Position numbers and translations under genes: made by a program. A stretch of 64,000 nucleotides of DNA from positions 1,282,928 through 1,346,927 of the forward strand of contig BCKL01000003.1 of NCBI GenBank assembly GCA_001600635.1, in the 5' to 3' direction. The stretch comes from Leucosporidium creatinivorum. Lineage: Eukaryota > Basidiomycota > Microbotryomycetes > Leucosporidiales > Leucosporidiaceae. The notes beneath the pieces are model-generated. The model did not search any database. It saw only the letters and a program-made list of their open reading frames with translations, and was not told where the DNA came from. Numbering within the stretch: position 1 is the first letter of the stretch; the number at the start of each line of letters is the position of its first letter. This document shows positions 1 to 11,426 of this stretch, one piece after another.

Positions 1-99
1 AACGAACAGGTGCGAATCGCGTTCGGAGCGGCCTTGGACTCCGCCAACTCACGCGACTTTGACCTCCGACTCGCCGGGCAGCACAGTACAGCACGTGGG

Positions 100-781
100 A
101 TGAGCTCTACCATCACTGACCCCGCCTCTGGTCTCCCTGGCGGCCTTCGCTCGGATTTGGTCCTCATCCCAATCGCCGCCAGCGCGTTTGGCTTCGTCTC
201 GGGCCTTCTCACCTCGTCCAGGCTGGCTGCACGACAATTCCTCGCCGAGAATGCACATCGGTTGCCTACCACTGTTCAGGGGTAAGCCGGCTGCTTTCGC
301 TGGCCTTGCGCGACCTTGCGCGCTTTCGCTCCCTTTGCTGACCTCCTCGCTTCGCTGTGACAGATGGTACTTCTACCAAAAGACCAAGAACTATCGCGTG
401 ATGTACTCGGGTGTGCTCGGAGGCCTCAAGACGGGCGGGCGGATAGGAATCTGGACGGCCACCTTTGTCGGGCTCGAGGAGGGAATTGAAGCAGGTGTGA
501 GGCGGTCACTTCCCGACTCTGCCGCCTCATACAGGACACGGTGGGCGAGTGGTGGACTGGCAGGACTGGGGCTCGCTACGGCTGCAGGGCAAATCTGTGA
601 GGCCGACTCGACTCGGCGCTCGGCGAACGTTGCTCACTCTCGCTTTCCACCCGCAGACCGACTCTCTCGATACTCTGCACCACGGCGGATGTTGCTCGGA
701 GCCTCGCTAGGCATCGTGGCCGGAGGATCGCATGATCTAAGGGATTGGATGAAGACCAAGCTGTCGCCGGCGAGGGATTGA
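100..781 (+). CDS. Tim17/Tim22/Tim23-family-like membrane protein (TIMMDC1-like?)
   Basis: Coding exons are 100-281, 364-596 and 657-781, giving 179 aa. An ATG at 100 opens the frame with a short polar leader and a hydrophobic, Gly/Ala-rich helix (LIPIAASAFGFVSGLL). Exon 2 holds a dense run of spaced glycines (YSGVLGGLKTGGRIGIW), which is the hallmark of Tim17-type membrane proteins. A third helix (WASGGLAGLGLATAA) and a short basic C-terminus follow. This family sits in the mitochondrial inner membrane, where members act as translocase subunits, as accessory subunits of complex I (NDUFA11) or as its assembly factor (TIMMDC1). Which of these this is cannot be decided by eye; the 'YKxMxxGxxGG...RIG' pattern made me favour a TIMMDC1-like protein. 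A 45-nt stretch in exon 2 (495-539) has GT-AG ends but keeps frame if retained, and I retained it. Confidence 0.6.
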
Positions 782-1414
782 AGGTTCGCCGAAGGTGGTT
801 CGAGCGATGTGCAAGGGTCAGAGAGGAGGAAGTGTATACGAAGCGATGTAGACTGTACTCTGTATCGCTGTGACTTCAGTAGATGTACTCGCTTTCGAAG
901 CTGGGCCTGAGCTTCGCCGAGAAAGGGGCGGCAGTCTTGCAGGCTTGCAGCGGAGAGAGCTTGTAGCTGTAGGTCTGGCACTACTCGGTCTCTCTCTCTC
1001 TTCTCTTTGCTACGAGGAGCCAAGCCCGACTTGGTCGAGGAGAGGGGGGCTTCGAAGTCCTCGCCCTTCGTCTCTCTCGCTCCTCCCTCATCTTGCTCTG
1101 CTCCGCGACTCGCTCGCTTGCTCACTGTAAGCTGTCTGCTGCTGTACAGGTGTCCTTGAAACTGTATCACTGACCTTCCTGCTCTTGTACAGTGTCTCAC
1201 GAGGACGACAGCCTCTTGTCTCGCGCTCGAAGCTCAGACCGCCGGCGCCAGCACAACAAGGTCCGTGCTTTCGCGCGATGTAGGCGAGTAGAGCTGACAG
1301 CTCTCATATTACAGCACACAGGCTACTCCGGAACGAGAAGCTACGACTGCCCTCGCTCCCTTTCGTCTATCCTCCGACTCCCCTCGCCTCGTCGCCTCCG
1401 AGCCCTCCGTCGCG
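782..1414. other. Intergenic region upstream of the RdRP gene
   Basis: The stretch separates two same-strand genes. It is pyrimidine-rich on the + strand near 990-1110, as expected of a fungal promoter and 5' UTR. Short open frames cross it on both strands, but none has recognisable protein features or a credible splice structure. Confidence 0.5.
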
Positions 1415-4400
1415 ATGGAGGTCTTCGTCGACCAAGTCCCGTTCGCTGCTACGGAGCTCGACCTCATCGAATCCCTCGCCGGCATCGTCCACCTCTTTCC
1501 CGTTCGGCAACCTGGCGCGCCGCTCGCCAACTTCCGCCTACACCTCTTCGTCGTCGGCCCGAGAGGACGTCGTAGCAAGGCCGCTCGCGTAACCTTTGCC
1601 GACGTCGCAGTAGCTCAGCGACTCCTCAGTAACCACGGCTTCCCGCAACCTGGCCCGCTGGTTCGTCAGCAGCGGCTTCGTCTCAAGCCAAGCAACCGTG
1701 GCGCTCCTCCAGCCGAGCTCGTCAATCACCTCCGAACGACGCCCTTCGTCGACCCTCGCGAGGAGCGGAGACGACGGGAAGAGTTCGCTCAGCTGGACAC
1801 TCCCATCCCGGTGGCTTCGGTCGAGTTTGGCCGCCTCGAAGTCGACAAAGGTCAAGAGATTTTCTCCCCCGAGCTGCAGAGGATCTTCTCTGAGGGTTCC
1901 TGTACGGTCGATGGCGAGAGAAGGCGTATCATTCTCCAGTCCTGTCCTCTCAACACGGGCGAGCAGGTCATTACTATCGCTATACATCTCCACTCGGTCA
2001 TTGCCGCCCTCGCGCTTCACGGCACGAAGCCCTCGATCCTCTTCCTCCTCACCACCCCACCTACCTACGAAGCAGTTGGAGGCGTACTCAACCGTGGAAA
2101 CCATCCCCCAACAAAGGGCTTCACCGACGTCCTCCAGCAGATCCTCGACAACCTCGACCTCGCCGCCGAGGCTCCTCCTGCTCGGCGCCGGCTGGGCGCG
2201 TTCGACGACGAGTTCGCGAGGCTGGCGCCTTTTGTCGGGCGACACATGAGGATCATCTTCCCCACCAAGACCTCGTACGACCAGTTCCGCTACCGCAAGC
2301 CCGACTTCGTCCGCCTCCCGCGCATCGTCGACTCGAAGGCGAGGGTGCAACGGCGCCAGCTTTATCATCCTGCCGACCTCGAGAAGCTGGAGGAGTTCAT
2401 GGAGAGGTGCGACATCCGAGTCGCTTTCCAGGTGAGATTTTCTGCACCTCTGGAGATCGTAGCTCCTCGCTGACCTTCGGCTTTCGTTCCACCGCCCCGC
2501 CCTCATCGTGCTCGCGCAATCTCACCCTCTCGTAAAGATCCAACGCGCCCTTTCGAACGGAATCCTGAGCGCCAACGTGCTCAGCGACGCAGCTCTCCTC
2601 GCCGAGATCAACCGTATCGAGCGCGTGCATGGGCCAGTCGTCGCCGAGCGGATCCTTCACTCCTTCCTCCTCCGACTACTCGACGTGGATCGGAAGCACT
2701 TCTCCTACGATGCCGAAAACGTGGACGACTACGAGGACACGACTAGGCCGAGTCGCCCGTTCGCCGAGCTCGCGGAGGAGGCAACGCGGACTCAGCGGGT
2801 GCAGCCATCCAGCTCCCCGGCAGCGCTCCTCGCCGAGCTCCGGGTGGCTCGGGACCAGATGGAGTCGCGCCTCGCCGTTCGAGCTGCGTCGGATCAAGCT
2901 TCAGTCTCTCGGCACGTCGTGCTTACGCCGAGCGGCCTCAAGCTTGAGGGCCCCCTCGCCGAGCAATCAAACGCCACTCTCCGGCGTTACAAACCCGAGA
3001 GCTTCATCCGCATCTCCATTCGCGAGGAGGATCTGGAGAAGCACCGACACGACTTCGAGGTCGACACGAAGGACTTCATCCGCCGACGCTACCTCCCCTT
3101 CTTCGTCGACGGTCTTCGGATCTGCGGACGAGTCTTCCGCTTCCTCGGCTACTCGCAGTCCGCCCTCAAAGACCACTCGGCCTGGTTCGTCGCCTCGTTC
3201 GAACACGAAGGACGACTCATGACCGCCGAATCCATCCTCAAGGCGATGGGAGACTTTTCCAAAGTCATCTACGAGCCGGCGCGCTACATGGCGAGGGTGG
3301 CGCAGAGCTGGACGACGACTCAGCCCTCCATCACTCTCGAGAACGAGGAGATCCGTCTGATCAAGGACGTCGAGAGGATCGACCCTACGACGAGCCGCTT
3401 GCAGTGCTTCACCGACGGAGCGGGCACAATATCGACCGAGCTCGCCGCCGAGGTCGATGCAGCTCTCCTCCGCTCGCTCCGTCGCTCTCAAGCTCGCCAA
3501 ACACAACCCACCTGCTGGCAGATTCGCATCGGCGGCGCCAAGGGTATGGTTTCGATCGACGCCACCCTTCGAGGACGACAACTCCGCCTAAGGCCGTCTA
3601 TGCAGAAGTTCGAGGGTCGTTCTCTCACCCTCGACATTGCTCAAGCTTTCGACCGCCCCCTCCCAGCTTTCCTCAACCGCCCACTCATCCAAACCCTCGA
3701 GGATCTCGGCACCGACACCTGGGCAGTCATGGCGCTCCAGAGGCAGGCAGTCAAGAAGGTCGAGTCGGCAAGATCGTCCCTACCCGAGGCAGCAGATCTC
3801 CTTGAGCGTACGGGTCTCGGAAACGCCGCTCACCTGTCATCGACCCTCCGCCAAATCTCGAGCCTGCTCGGGAAGGACGCCCTCGGGTGGATCGACCCCT
3901 GCGCTTCCTTCGTCGTCGATCTGGCTGTGGTCGACGCTCTTAGCTCGATCAAGTTCAAGGCGAGGATCCCTTTGGGCGACCACGGCTGGACGCTAGTCGG
4001 CGTACCCGACGAGGATGACATTCTCGGCGACGGCGAGATCTTCGCCTGCATCCGCCGCCCAGGGCAGGCAGACCTGTATCTCGAAGGAGCCGTCGCCATC
4101 TCTCGCTCGCCTACGATCCACCCTGGTGATGTACAGGTGAGTCCTGCTAGCTCGGGTTGATCGCCGAAAGCTGACCATGTCGTCACTTGATGTTAACAGG
4201 TTGTCCGAGCAGTCGGTCGTCTCGATTCGGAAGTCGCGCCAAGGACTGCCCAGCTCGTCAACTGCGTGGTGATGTCGACGAAAGGTGAGCCCTTACGCGC
4301 CTTGATTCGAAGCTGCGCCGAGCTGACCTCGCTCTCCACAGGTGCTCGCTCGCTCGCATCGGCGCTCGGAGGAGGCGACTTCGACGGCGATCTCTTCCTC

Positions 4401-5395
4401 CTCATCACCGACCCGAAACTTGTTCCTCAGCGCACGGAACACCCTGCAGCATATGATCCTGCGCCAGTTCGTCGACTCGACCGCCCATGCCTCCTGGCCG
4501 ACGGAGCCGAGTTCTTCCTCGACTACATCCTCAGTGACCACATCGGGCTCGTGGCTTCGAGGCATCTGATCCTTTCCGATAGCCGTCCCATGGGCTCCCT
4601 CGACCCTGACTGTCTCGTTCTCGCCGACCTGCAGTGAGTTGATCTCGCCGTCTCGGTCGCCAACCCTGGGATACACTCGCTGACCTCTCATCCTCCAGCT
4701 CGGCCGCGGTCGACTTCGCCAAGAGCGGCAACGCCATCTCTCTCAAGGATCTTCCCCCGCCTCCACCTCTTCGTCCCGACTTCTCCGTTCCGGCCTGGCG
4801 GTTCTCGAAGGAGCGCGAGTTTTACCCGAGCGTCAAGCTTCTCGGACGACTCTTCCGCGACGTTCCCTACTACGAGAAGCTACCGAGGATGGACAAAGAC
4901 GCCGGACTGGATCCGAGTGGAGTTCTCTCCAGCACCCTCGCCTACCTCTCCCTCCCTCGTTTGCCGGCAGGATGCCTTGGAGGCCTGGCCGACCGTCAAC
5001 TCGTCAAGGACGCCTTTGAGCTCATATTCCCTTTCTGCGACGACCTCGCTTACTTCGCCCGCCTCAACTCGCTCTCCGACCGTCCCTCCGACCAACGTAG
5101 CGAAGGCGAGGTGCTCGTGGGAACCATCTCGACGCCGGCCAAGGACGACCGCAAGAGGAGGGATACGATCGTTCGCCTCCAGGAGCAGACGGCCGAACTC
5201 TTCGGAGCGTATCGCGACGAGATTCTCGGATCCGAAACGACCCTCGAGGAGCAGGCTGCGCGGTGTTGGGCGTCGTGGACGGCGGCGAGGGAGGGCGATC
5301 CCAGGGAGTTCGGCGTCAAGTCGTTCGGATGGCTCGCTCTCGGACTGCTTTTGGAGGTGATTGAGCAGTTGAAGGAGGCGGAGCGGCCGAATTAG
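1415..5395 (+). CDS. RDP1: Cellular RNA-dependent RNA polymerase (RNA silencing)
   Basis: Coding exons are 1415-2431, 2538-4136, 4200-4284, 4342-4633 and 4699-5395, giving 1229 aa. The protein has an RRM-like N-terminal segment and the large RdRP core. The catalytic DbDGD motif is present as GGGDFDGD (Asp residues about 913, 915 and 917), just after exon 4 begins. Conserved neighbours include GKDALGWIDPC, GEIFACIRRPG and the 'RAVGRL...LVNCVVMSTKG' block. Its role would be converting single-stranded aberrant RNA to dsRNA for Dicer in RNAi or quelling. Length and motif order match the QDE-1/RDR family of cellular enzymes rather than viral polymerases, whose motif is GDD. All introns are short (57-106 nt) with CTGAC branch sites. 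The first intron uses an unusual acceptor ending AAAG, which restores the expected VAFQ/IQRAL junction. Confidence 0.93.
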
Positions 5396-5563
5396 GCGTA
5401 CGATCGATCTTTGGTCGGTCAGTTCGGCGATGATGAGAGCGAGGCGATATGTAGCTTCTTCATACTCTCTGAGTCTCAACGACTTGTGGAAACGATTCTG
5501 ACCTGCGTATCGAGCTACAAGACTACTCAAGAGAGGAAGGGAGAGAGAGAGAGAGAGGGATCC

Positions 5564-8500
5564 CTAAGAAAGCTTGTCGGTGAAGGTCTTGAGCCTTCGC
5601 CGAGTGCTCGAGACGGGTTTGGCCGAAGATGCACGCGGCTGGTAGCTGTAGGAGAGGGCGTATTGTTTCTGTTCGAGAGTGGAGAGAGGTCAGCGAAGCC
5701 CTCGTGAGCGAACGAGAAGCAAGCGGCTCACCTCCTTGTCGAGCGCGGGGACGTTAAGGATGCAGCGTTCGACGGCGCGGTCGACAGGAAGGGAAGGAGC
5801 CAGCCGCGAGCAGTCGAGGACGATGGCGGCGCTGCGACCCATCTGCGAGAACTTGCTCCAGTTGACCTTGCCGTCGCGCATGTCGGACTTGATCTCGTTG
5901 ACGACGGTGATGTCTTGGAGGTGGACTCCGCTGTGGACGAGAAGGTGGTCAGCGTTGGTGCAGCGGCAGAAAACAGAAGCATGAACGTACAGGTAGGGCA
6001 GCATGTTGGCTCCCGAGTTGGCGAGCGCGAGTCGATACGCCGAGAAGCTCTTGGTGGTCGCCATGAGCTTATTGAGACTCCTCAGCCGCTTGGGCATCTT
6101 GCTCTTGTCGCCCTCGAGCTTGAGGTTGATCGTCTCCATCGTCTCGGACAGGCGGAAGACGGGCTGCGAGTTGAGGCCGGCCAGCACGCCCATGAGTGAG
6201 TCAAAGTTCTCCTGCTCGCGCAGCGAGTAGGCGATGGTGATGAACTTTTCGAGGATCCGGGCGCGCCATTTGAGCTTGGATTGGACGAGGATGAGCGTGG
6301 CGACCCATTCGGCGAGGTACTGAAGGGAGAGATCAGCGAGCTGCTCGGCGAGGATGAGGGAGGCGGCTCACGTTGACAAAGTTGATCGACTGCATGACGT
6401 TAGACTTGGCATCTCGTAGGGCCGTGCGAGGGTTCTTGGGATCTCGAGGAGCGAGGACATGGCGCATGAGATCTCGGGGCTGTTCGAAACAAGAGCGAGC
6501 ATCAGCAATCGCTCTCCTTCCTGCGAGAGCTGTGGACTCACCGTCATATCGGCAAACGCCTCCCACGCAATCCTCGTAATCTGCACGGCAACCACATCCT
6601 CTGGCAACTCCATCAACGCATTGCTCAAGTCCACCAAGATGCTCGCCGACGGAACTCCCTTCTTCCAACTAGTGTTGGACGACGAGTTGAAGCTCCTGGC
6701 CGGGTCGTTCGAGTCAACCGTATCAATGGAGACGGCGTCCGAGCTGGTATGCCGAGCGTCTTGCGGCGAGTGGACGACTGTGGCAGGGGGAGTTGCGCCC
6801 GAGCCGTCCGAGATGGGCACGCCTAAGCGGGAGCTGGAGGCGTCGTAAGAGTCGGTAGGAGCGTGCGAAGGGGGCGCGGTGCTGCTGGCGGTAGAGTCGT
6901 ACGAAGGGGCGAGGGAAGGTCGGCGGTACTGATCCGTCGGTGCAGGAGGAGGAGGAGCAGCAGCAGAAGCGGGAGGCGAAGCGACGTCGTCGAGTGGTCG
7001 GTCGGGGAGGGCCCACGAGGCTTCGGGGTCGGTCATTTGAGGGAGAGCGGCGAGGAGGGGGATCAGCTCGATGGCGTAGTGAGCTACCCAGGTCGCGCCT
7101 CGGGGGAGCAGGCCCGTGAGGAAGGGTTGGAGGAGGTTGAACGTCGCGGGTGCGGTGAAGTCGCCGGGGTAGGCTTGTAGCCAGGTAGAGAGAACGCCGC
7201 AGAGTCTGTAGATGAATACGTCAGCGACCGCCCGAAGGGAGAGAAGCAAGGGGGCTCACTTCATCTGAGCGAAGCGGGAGAGCAGAGGATCCGTCTTGAG
7301 GCGACCGGCGACAAAGTCGAAGCGTTCGATGAGCTTGGTGAGGACGTCGAATGGTCGTGCAAAGCGGCGGTAGACGATGAGGAACAGGGTGACGTATTGT
7401 TCGTCTGGTGAGGAAGAGGTCAGCCAACGCCGAGCAGAGGGGGAACGAGGGGAGAGAGCTCACCGTTGCCCGTAACGGAAGCAAAGAGGAACTTGTCGAT
7501 CATGTCTTCTCGACTGAAGTGCAGGTCGAGAGCGCTGGACTTGGCGTTAGAGTGGGAACTGCTCGAGAGCGAGCAAGTTAGCGACTCCTCCCTCCTCGCT
7601 CATTCTTTCAGACGCGCAGCAGACTCACCCCTTCCTCTCCAGCTCACCCCTCGCCTCCCCACTCGTCGACGCCCTCTTATCCCTGCCCGAAGGAGTCGCA
7701 TTCGAAGCCGTCGACGCCAACCTCTGACTCCTCCCCGCCTGCGAATCCTCCACCACCGGCGCAAGACCCGGCGCCGGTCCCTCCCCTTGCCCACTCTCCG
7801 TCTCTTGCAACAGCGGCCTTTCCTTCTCGCCCTCCTCGCCTGCAGACCCCACAGGCGCCTCCTGGACAATCGACAATCCCAAGCCCAAGCTCCCTCCTCT
7901 CGAGCCTCTCGTCCTCGTCGGCGACTCAGCTCCTCCTCCGGAAGAGGAGGAAGAAGCACCGTGGTAAGAGGGAATACTGAGCTCTCCAAACGGGTTGTCG
8001 AAGATGGGTGCGCCGGTGGGGGTGGTGGAAGAGGGAGGAGGCTTGGAGAGCGCCGAGGTGGCGGAGGGAGTCGAGTAGGGGATGGAAGAGTGAGGATCGG
8101 AGGGGAGGATGGAGCCGCGACGGGATTCGGCGGGGGAGGAGGAGGCCGAGGAGGCGGGGCGGCGGGGCTCGCCTGTTTGATGAGATGGAGGGGTCAGCTC
8201 GGCTCGGCGAGGAACGAGGAAGGGAGAGAGAAGGAAAACTAAGTACTCACCCCGATTATTCATAATCTGCCTAATAACCCAATTGAAGCTCTCCTTCATC
8301 TTCTTCTTCGGGTCCTCCACTCCCCCATCCAACGCCACAATGCCCGCTCCATAGATATTACAAACCGCAGCGGCCTTGTTGGGGTCGGTAGCGTTCATGG
8401 CAGCTTCGGCTTGGGCTTTGCACGCGAGGACGATGAGGGGAATGTCGGAGCCGCGGGTCCAGAAGGCTTGGAGGAGGAGCGAGAGCGAGTCCAGCGCGCG

Positions 8501-10745
8501 CGGGTCGGTCGAGTCGTAGCTGTTCAGGTGTCGCGTTCGAGGGTCAGTCTCAGCTTGAGCTCGAGAGTGAGGATGGAGCTCACCAAAGCATCGCGCCTTC
8601 GCATTGCGGTAGTCCTTCCGGCCAAATCACCCCCTCGGCGTTGTACTTGAGCAACGCCATATCAATCTCGAGCACCTCGATCGTCCGACTCTGGCCGCTG
8701 ATAGTAAAGTGCGAAGTGCAGGTGGTGACTGTTCCCCCCCCCATCCACCAGTCAGCGCCGCCTTCATCGTCCGCACGAAGAGGCCGAATCGGGAAGCTCA
8801 CCTCGGTTCTCCCTCTCATCCTCAGCGACCACCACCGGCTTCCCTTGCGGCCTCTTCAACCCCCTTCGAATGACGGTCGATTTCCCCACATGTCGCGGCC
8901 CGACGACCGCGACGATAAAGTCTGCGGTGGAGAGGGTTCGGCGCGAGTGCGAGGAGGACGAGGTGGACAGGGTCGAGAGCTTGCGGTGGTGGGCGTGCTG
9001 TTTCGTTTCAGGGCGGGGGGTTAGTGAAGCGAAAGCGAAGGAGAGAGAGAGAGAGAAGGAAGAGCAGGACGAACGACCGGTGATCCCCCGCCCATGGAGA
9101 GCTGCCTCAACCCCTCGGCGACCTCCTCCTGTCGAGTCATGCCCGTTCCCGAGTTGGTCCTTCCCATCTGCGGTGCGCCCGAGGCTCCCGAGGTAGAAGC
9201 TCGTGGGGTGACGAGTGAAGGCGACAGGGGAAGCGAAGGGGAGGGATCGCCGCCGCCGAGTGGTGGTTGGTCGAGGTGGAGGGAGGGGCGCTGGCGGGTG
9301 GGTGGTTGATGAGAGGTTGGGTGTAAGTCTCCATCCAAAGAAGAAGAAGGGATGAGCGTCCGATCCCCCTCCCCTTCCTCCGGTGCATCCTCAAACGACT
9401 CCCTCCCCTGCTCCAACTCGGGCGTCTCCTCCTCTTCCTCTCCATCTTCCTCCTCCTCCTCCGTCTCCTCCGAGTCCGACACAGCCCTTCTCAGCAAATC
9501 ATGCGTATACTGTTCCCTCCCGTCCCTCCCGCCCGTCCAAGGGCTCGCCGCGACCCCACTCCCGCTCTCCTCCTCATCATCCGTCTCCCCCTCCCCCTCG
9601 CCCTCGCCCTGCCTATAACTCCCTCGCCGCCTCCCCACTCCCTCATAGTCCATCGCATCCAACTCTGCGTCCACTCCCCTCCCCGCAGGCGCCAACCCTC
9701 CTCCTCCTCCTCCTCCTCCCCTCAGCGAATGCCTCTTGGCCGGACTCGGGCGGTCTTCCCCCTCCGACTCTTCAGTCTCTCCATCCACCACCTCTCTCAG
9801 CCCCAGCCCCGCTCCTCCAGCAGCGCTCCCATTTCTGGACTTGCCAGCAGCAGCAGCGGAAGCAGCCTGCGCCTCGTACAGCCACTTGCTGCCGCTGTTC
9901 GACGTGTTTGGCGCTGGTCGGATGCGGAAGGAGGAAGGACGGCGGGTGATGATTTGCTCTGAGCCTTGCTGCTGGTGGTCGTGTAGAGGGGCTGGGGAGA
10001 GGCGGGAGGAAATGGGGGGTGCAGAGGTTGTCGCAAGGGAGGGGGAGCGGGAGGACGAGGAGGCAGGAGAGGGATTGGGATTGGGGTCGGAGGGCCGAGG
10101 AGAGCGGGTGAAGGATTTCCACATTGAGCGGCGGGCGGGTGGGACTGCTCGATCTGCGCTGGAGTTGGAGGGAGGCGGGAGCGAGCCAGAGGCGTACGAC
10201 GAGCCTTGGTCGTCGTCCTGCGCCGAGCCGGAGGAAGAAGCGAACGAAGGGCCGTCGGAATGATTCCTCCTCATTCCCACCGCTCCGTAAACCGGATCTC
10301 CCCCTCCCTCAGATCCACGCGACTTGAAGCTCCCACTCCCCGCACTGACAGTTCTCTCACTTAGCGTCGTCGGCGCCGAGGGGGAGTAGGAGAAGCCGAG
10401 GGGCGAGTGAGGCGGTAGGGAAGGGAGGGAAGGAGAGGTGTGCTGTTGCGGTGGGAAAGGGCGGGAGTAGGAGAGGGAGGTGCGTGCTGTACTTTCTCCG
10501 CCGCTGAGGTGCGAAGAGGAGGAGGAGGAGGAGGAAGGGGGTTCCCGAGCTAAAGCGTCAAGGAGGGAGGAAGGCAGGGCTGGTTCGATCATAGCTGTGT
10601 TGGGTTGGTCGGATCCTCCAGCTACTACGCCTGAACGACTAGCAGAGGAGGAGGAGGAGAAGGAGGGCCTTGCGCTCAAGCTGGCGCCCGTGGGATCGTC
10701 CTGCTCCACCGCCAAATGGAGCTCGCGGCTGATGAAGCGCGACAT
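5564..10745 (-). CDS. RasGEF with an N-terminal Ras-like P-loop domain
   Basis: Coding exons in transcript order are 10745-9075, 8997-8802, 8728-8584, 8519-8251, 8172-7629, 7558-7464, 7404-7260, 7205-6542, 6479-6372, 6319-5991, 5930-5732 and 5668-5564, giving 1489 aa. Residues 1-557 are Ser/Pro/Glu-rich low complexity. Residues about 580-760 form a small-GTPase-like module with a clear P-loop (GPRHVGKST, about 590-598) and a Ras-like YDSTDPRAL. No DxxG motif is seen, and the NKxD position reads CKAQ. A second disordered linker follows, then a RasGEF_N (REM) module from about residue 945 and a full CDC25-type RasGEF domain in the last 270 residues (VGVLAGLNS, LANSGANMLPYL, GKVNWSKF). It should activate a Ras/Rap GTPase at the membrane. 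The donor of the first intron can be read as gttcgt (9074) or gtcgtt (9077). It converges with the RdRP gene across 168 bp. Confidence 0.88.
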
Positions 10746-11426
10746 GGGATGGGTGTAGCTCTACTCGTCTCTGCTCCCTTTGCTGTGCTCCGCTGCGAGT
10801 GCTGGTTGAACGAGGTGCCGATCTTTGAGGGGCGCGCGCGGGCTTGTGGTGGGTGGGTCGGAGGGTTGCTGAGAGGGTGTACGAGAGGAAGGCGAGGTGG
10901 TAGTGGGTGTGAGTGTGAGGGTGAGAGGTGTAATCGACTACAGGAAGAGGTGTTGCTCAGCGGGAAGAGACGAGAGAGAGAGAGAGAGGGCTGTGCGCTG
11001 TTATGAGTGAGGAGTGCTAGTGAGCTGTTGCACTGCAGTATAGTTGTAGAGTGATAGCTCACCTGTATTTGTAGCCCTGTGCTGTACAAGAGTACGCGAC
11101 AAGTGGAAGCGATGCGAGCAACAAGGAGCGGGAGGGAGGGAGATAGCTGCTGAGGAGGGGCCGGAGGAGCGAGCGAAGCTGAACGAGGGGAGACGGAGAG
11201 AAAGGGGAGATGGCAAAGGAAGAACCAACCTTAGAGCCAAGCGGTTATACTTGGCTTTAAAGCTGCTGAGCTACAATGTTCAGACTCTGTAGTGCTTTCA
11301 ATTGCTCCCCCCTTCTCTTGCAATTGAGCTCGACTTCGACTGGACGCGACTCTTGCTTCTTTCGCGCCCTCACGTTACATACTCGTCTCCTTCACCTCGG
11401 CTCGAATCGACTACAAAAAGGGAAGG
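10746..11426. promoter_or_regulatory. Divergent intergenic region between RasGEF and APC4
   Basis: This 681-bp stretch separates two divergent start codons. It holds a (GA)n run near 10970-10988 and long purine- or pyrimidine-rich tracts, typical of nucleosome-poor fungal promoters. I see no gene, tRNA or repeat here. Confidence 0.5.

Noticed and set aside
1415-5395. Could the RdRP be an integrated viral polymerase?
   Set aside because: The motif is the cellular DbDGD type, not GDD; the gene has spliceosomal introns and the size and order of eukaryotic silencing RdRPs.
7466-8242. 258-aa + strand frame rich in Arg
   Set aside because: It is antisense to the spliced RasGEF exons 4-6 and its composition is that of a shadow frame.
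9352-10263. Several long + strand frames opposite RasGEF exon 1
   Set aside because: They are Pro/Ser-rich mirror translations of a GC-rich low-complexity exon and lack starts, splice support or domains.
11221-11290. tRNA-like stretch with short inverted repeats upstream of APC4
   Set aside because: There is no cloverleaf and no B-box; it is better read as promoter sequence.
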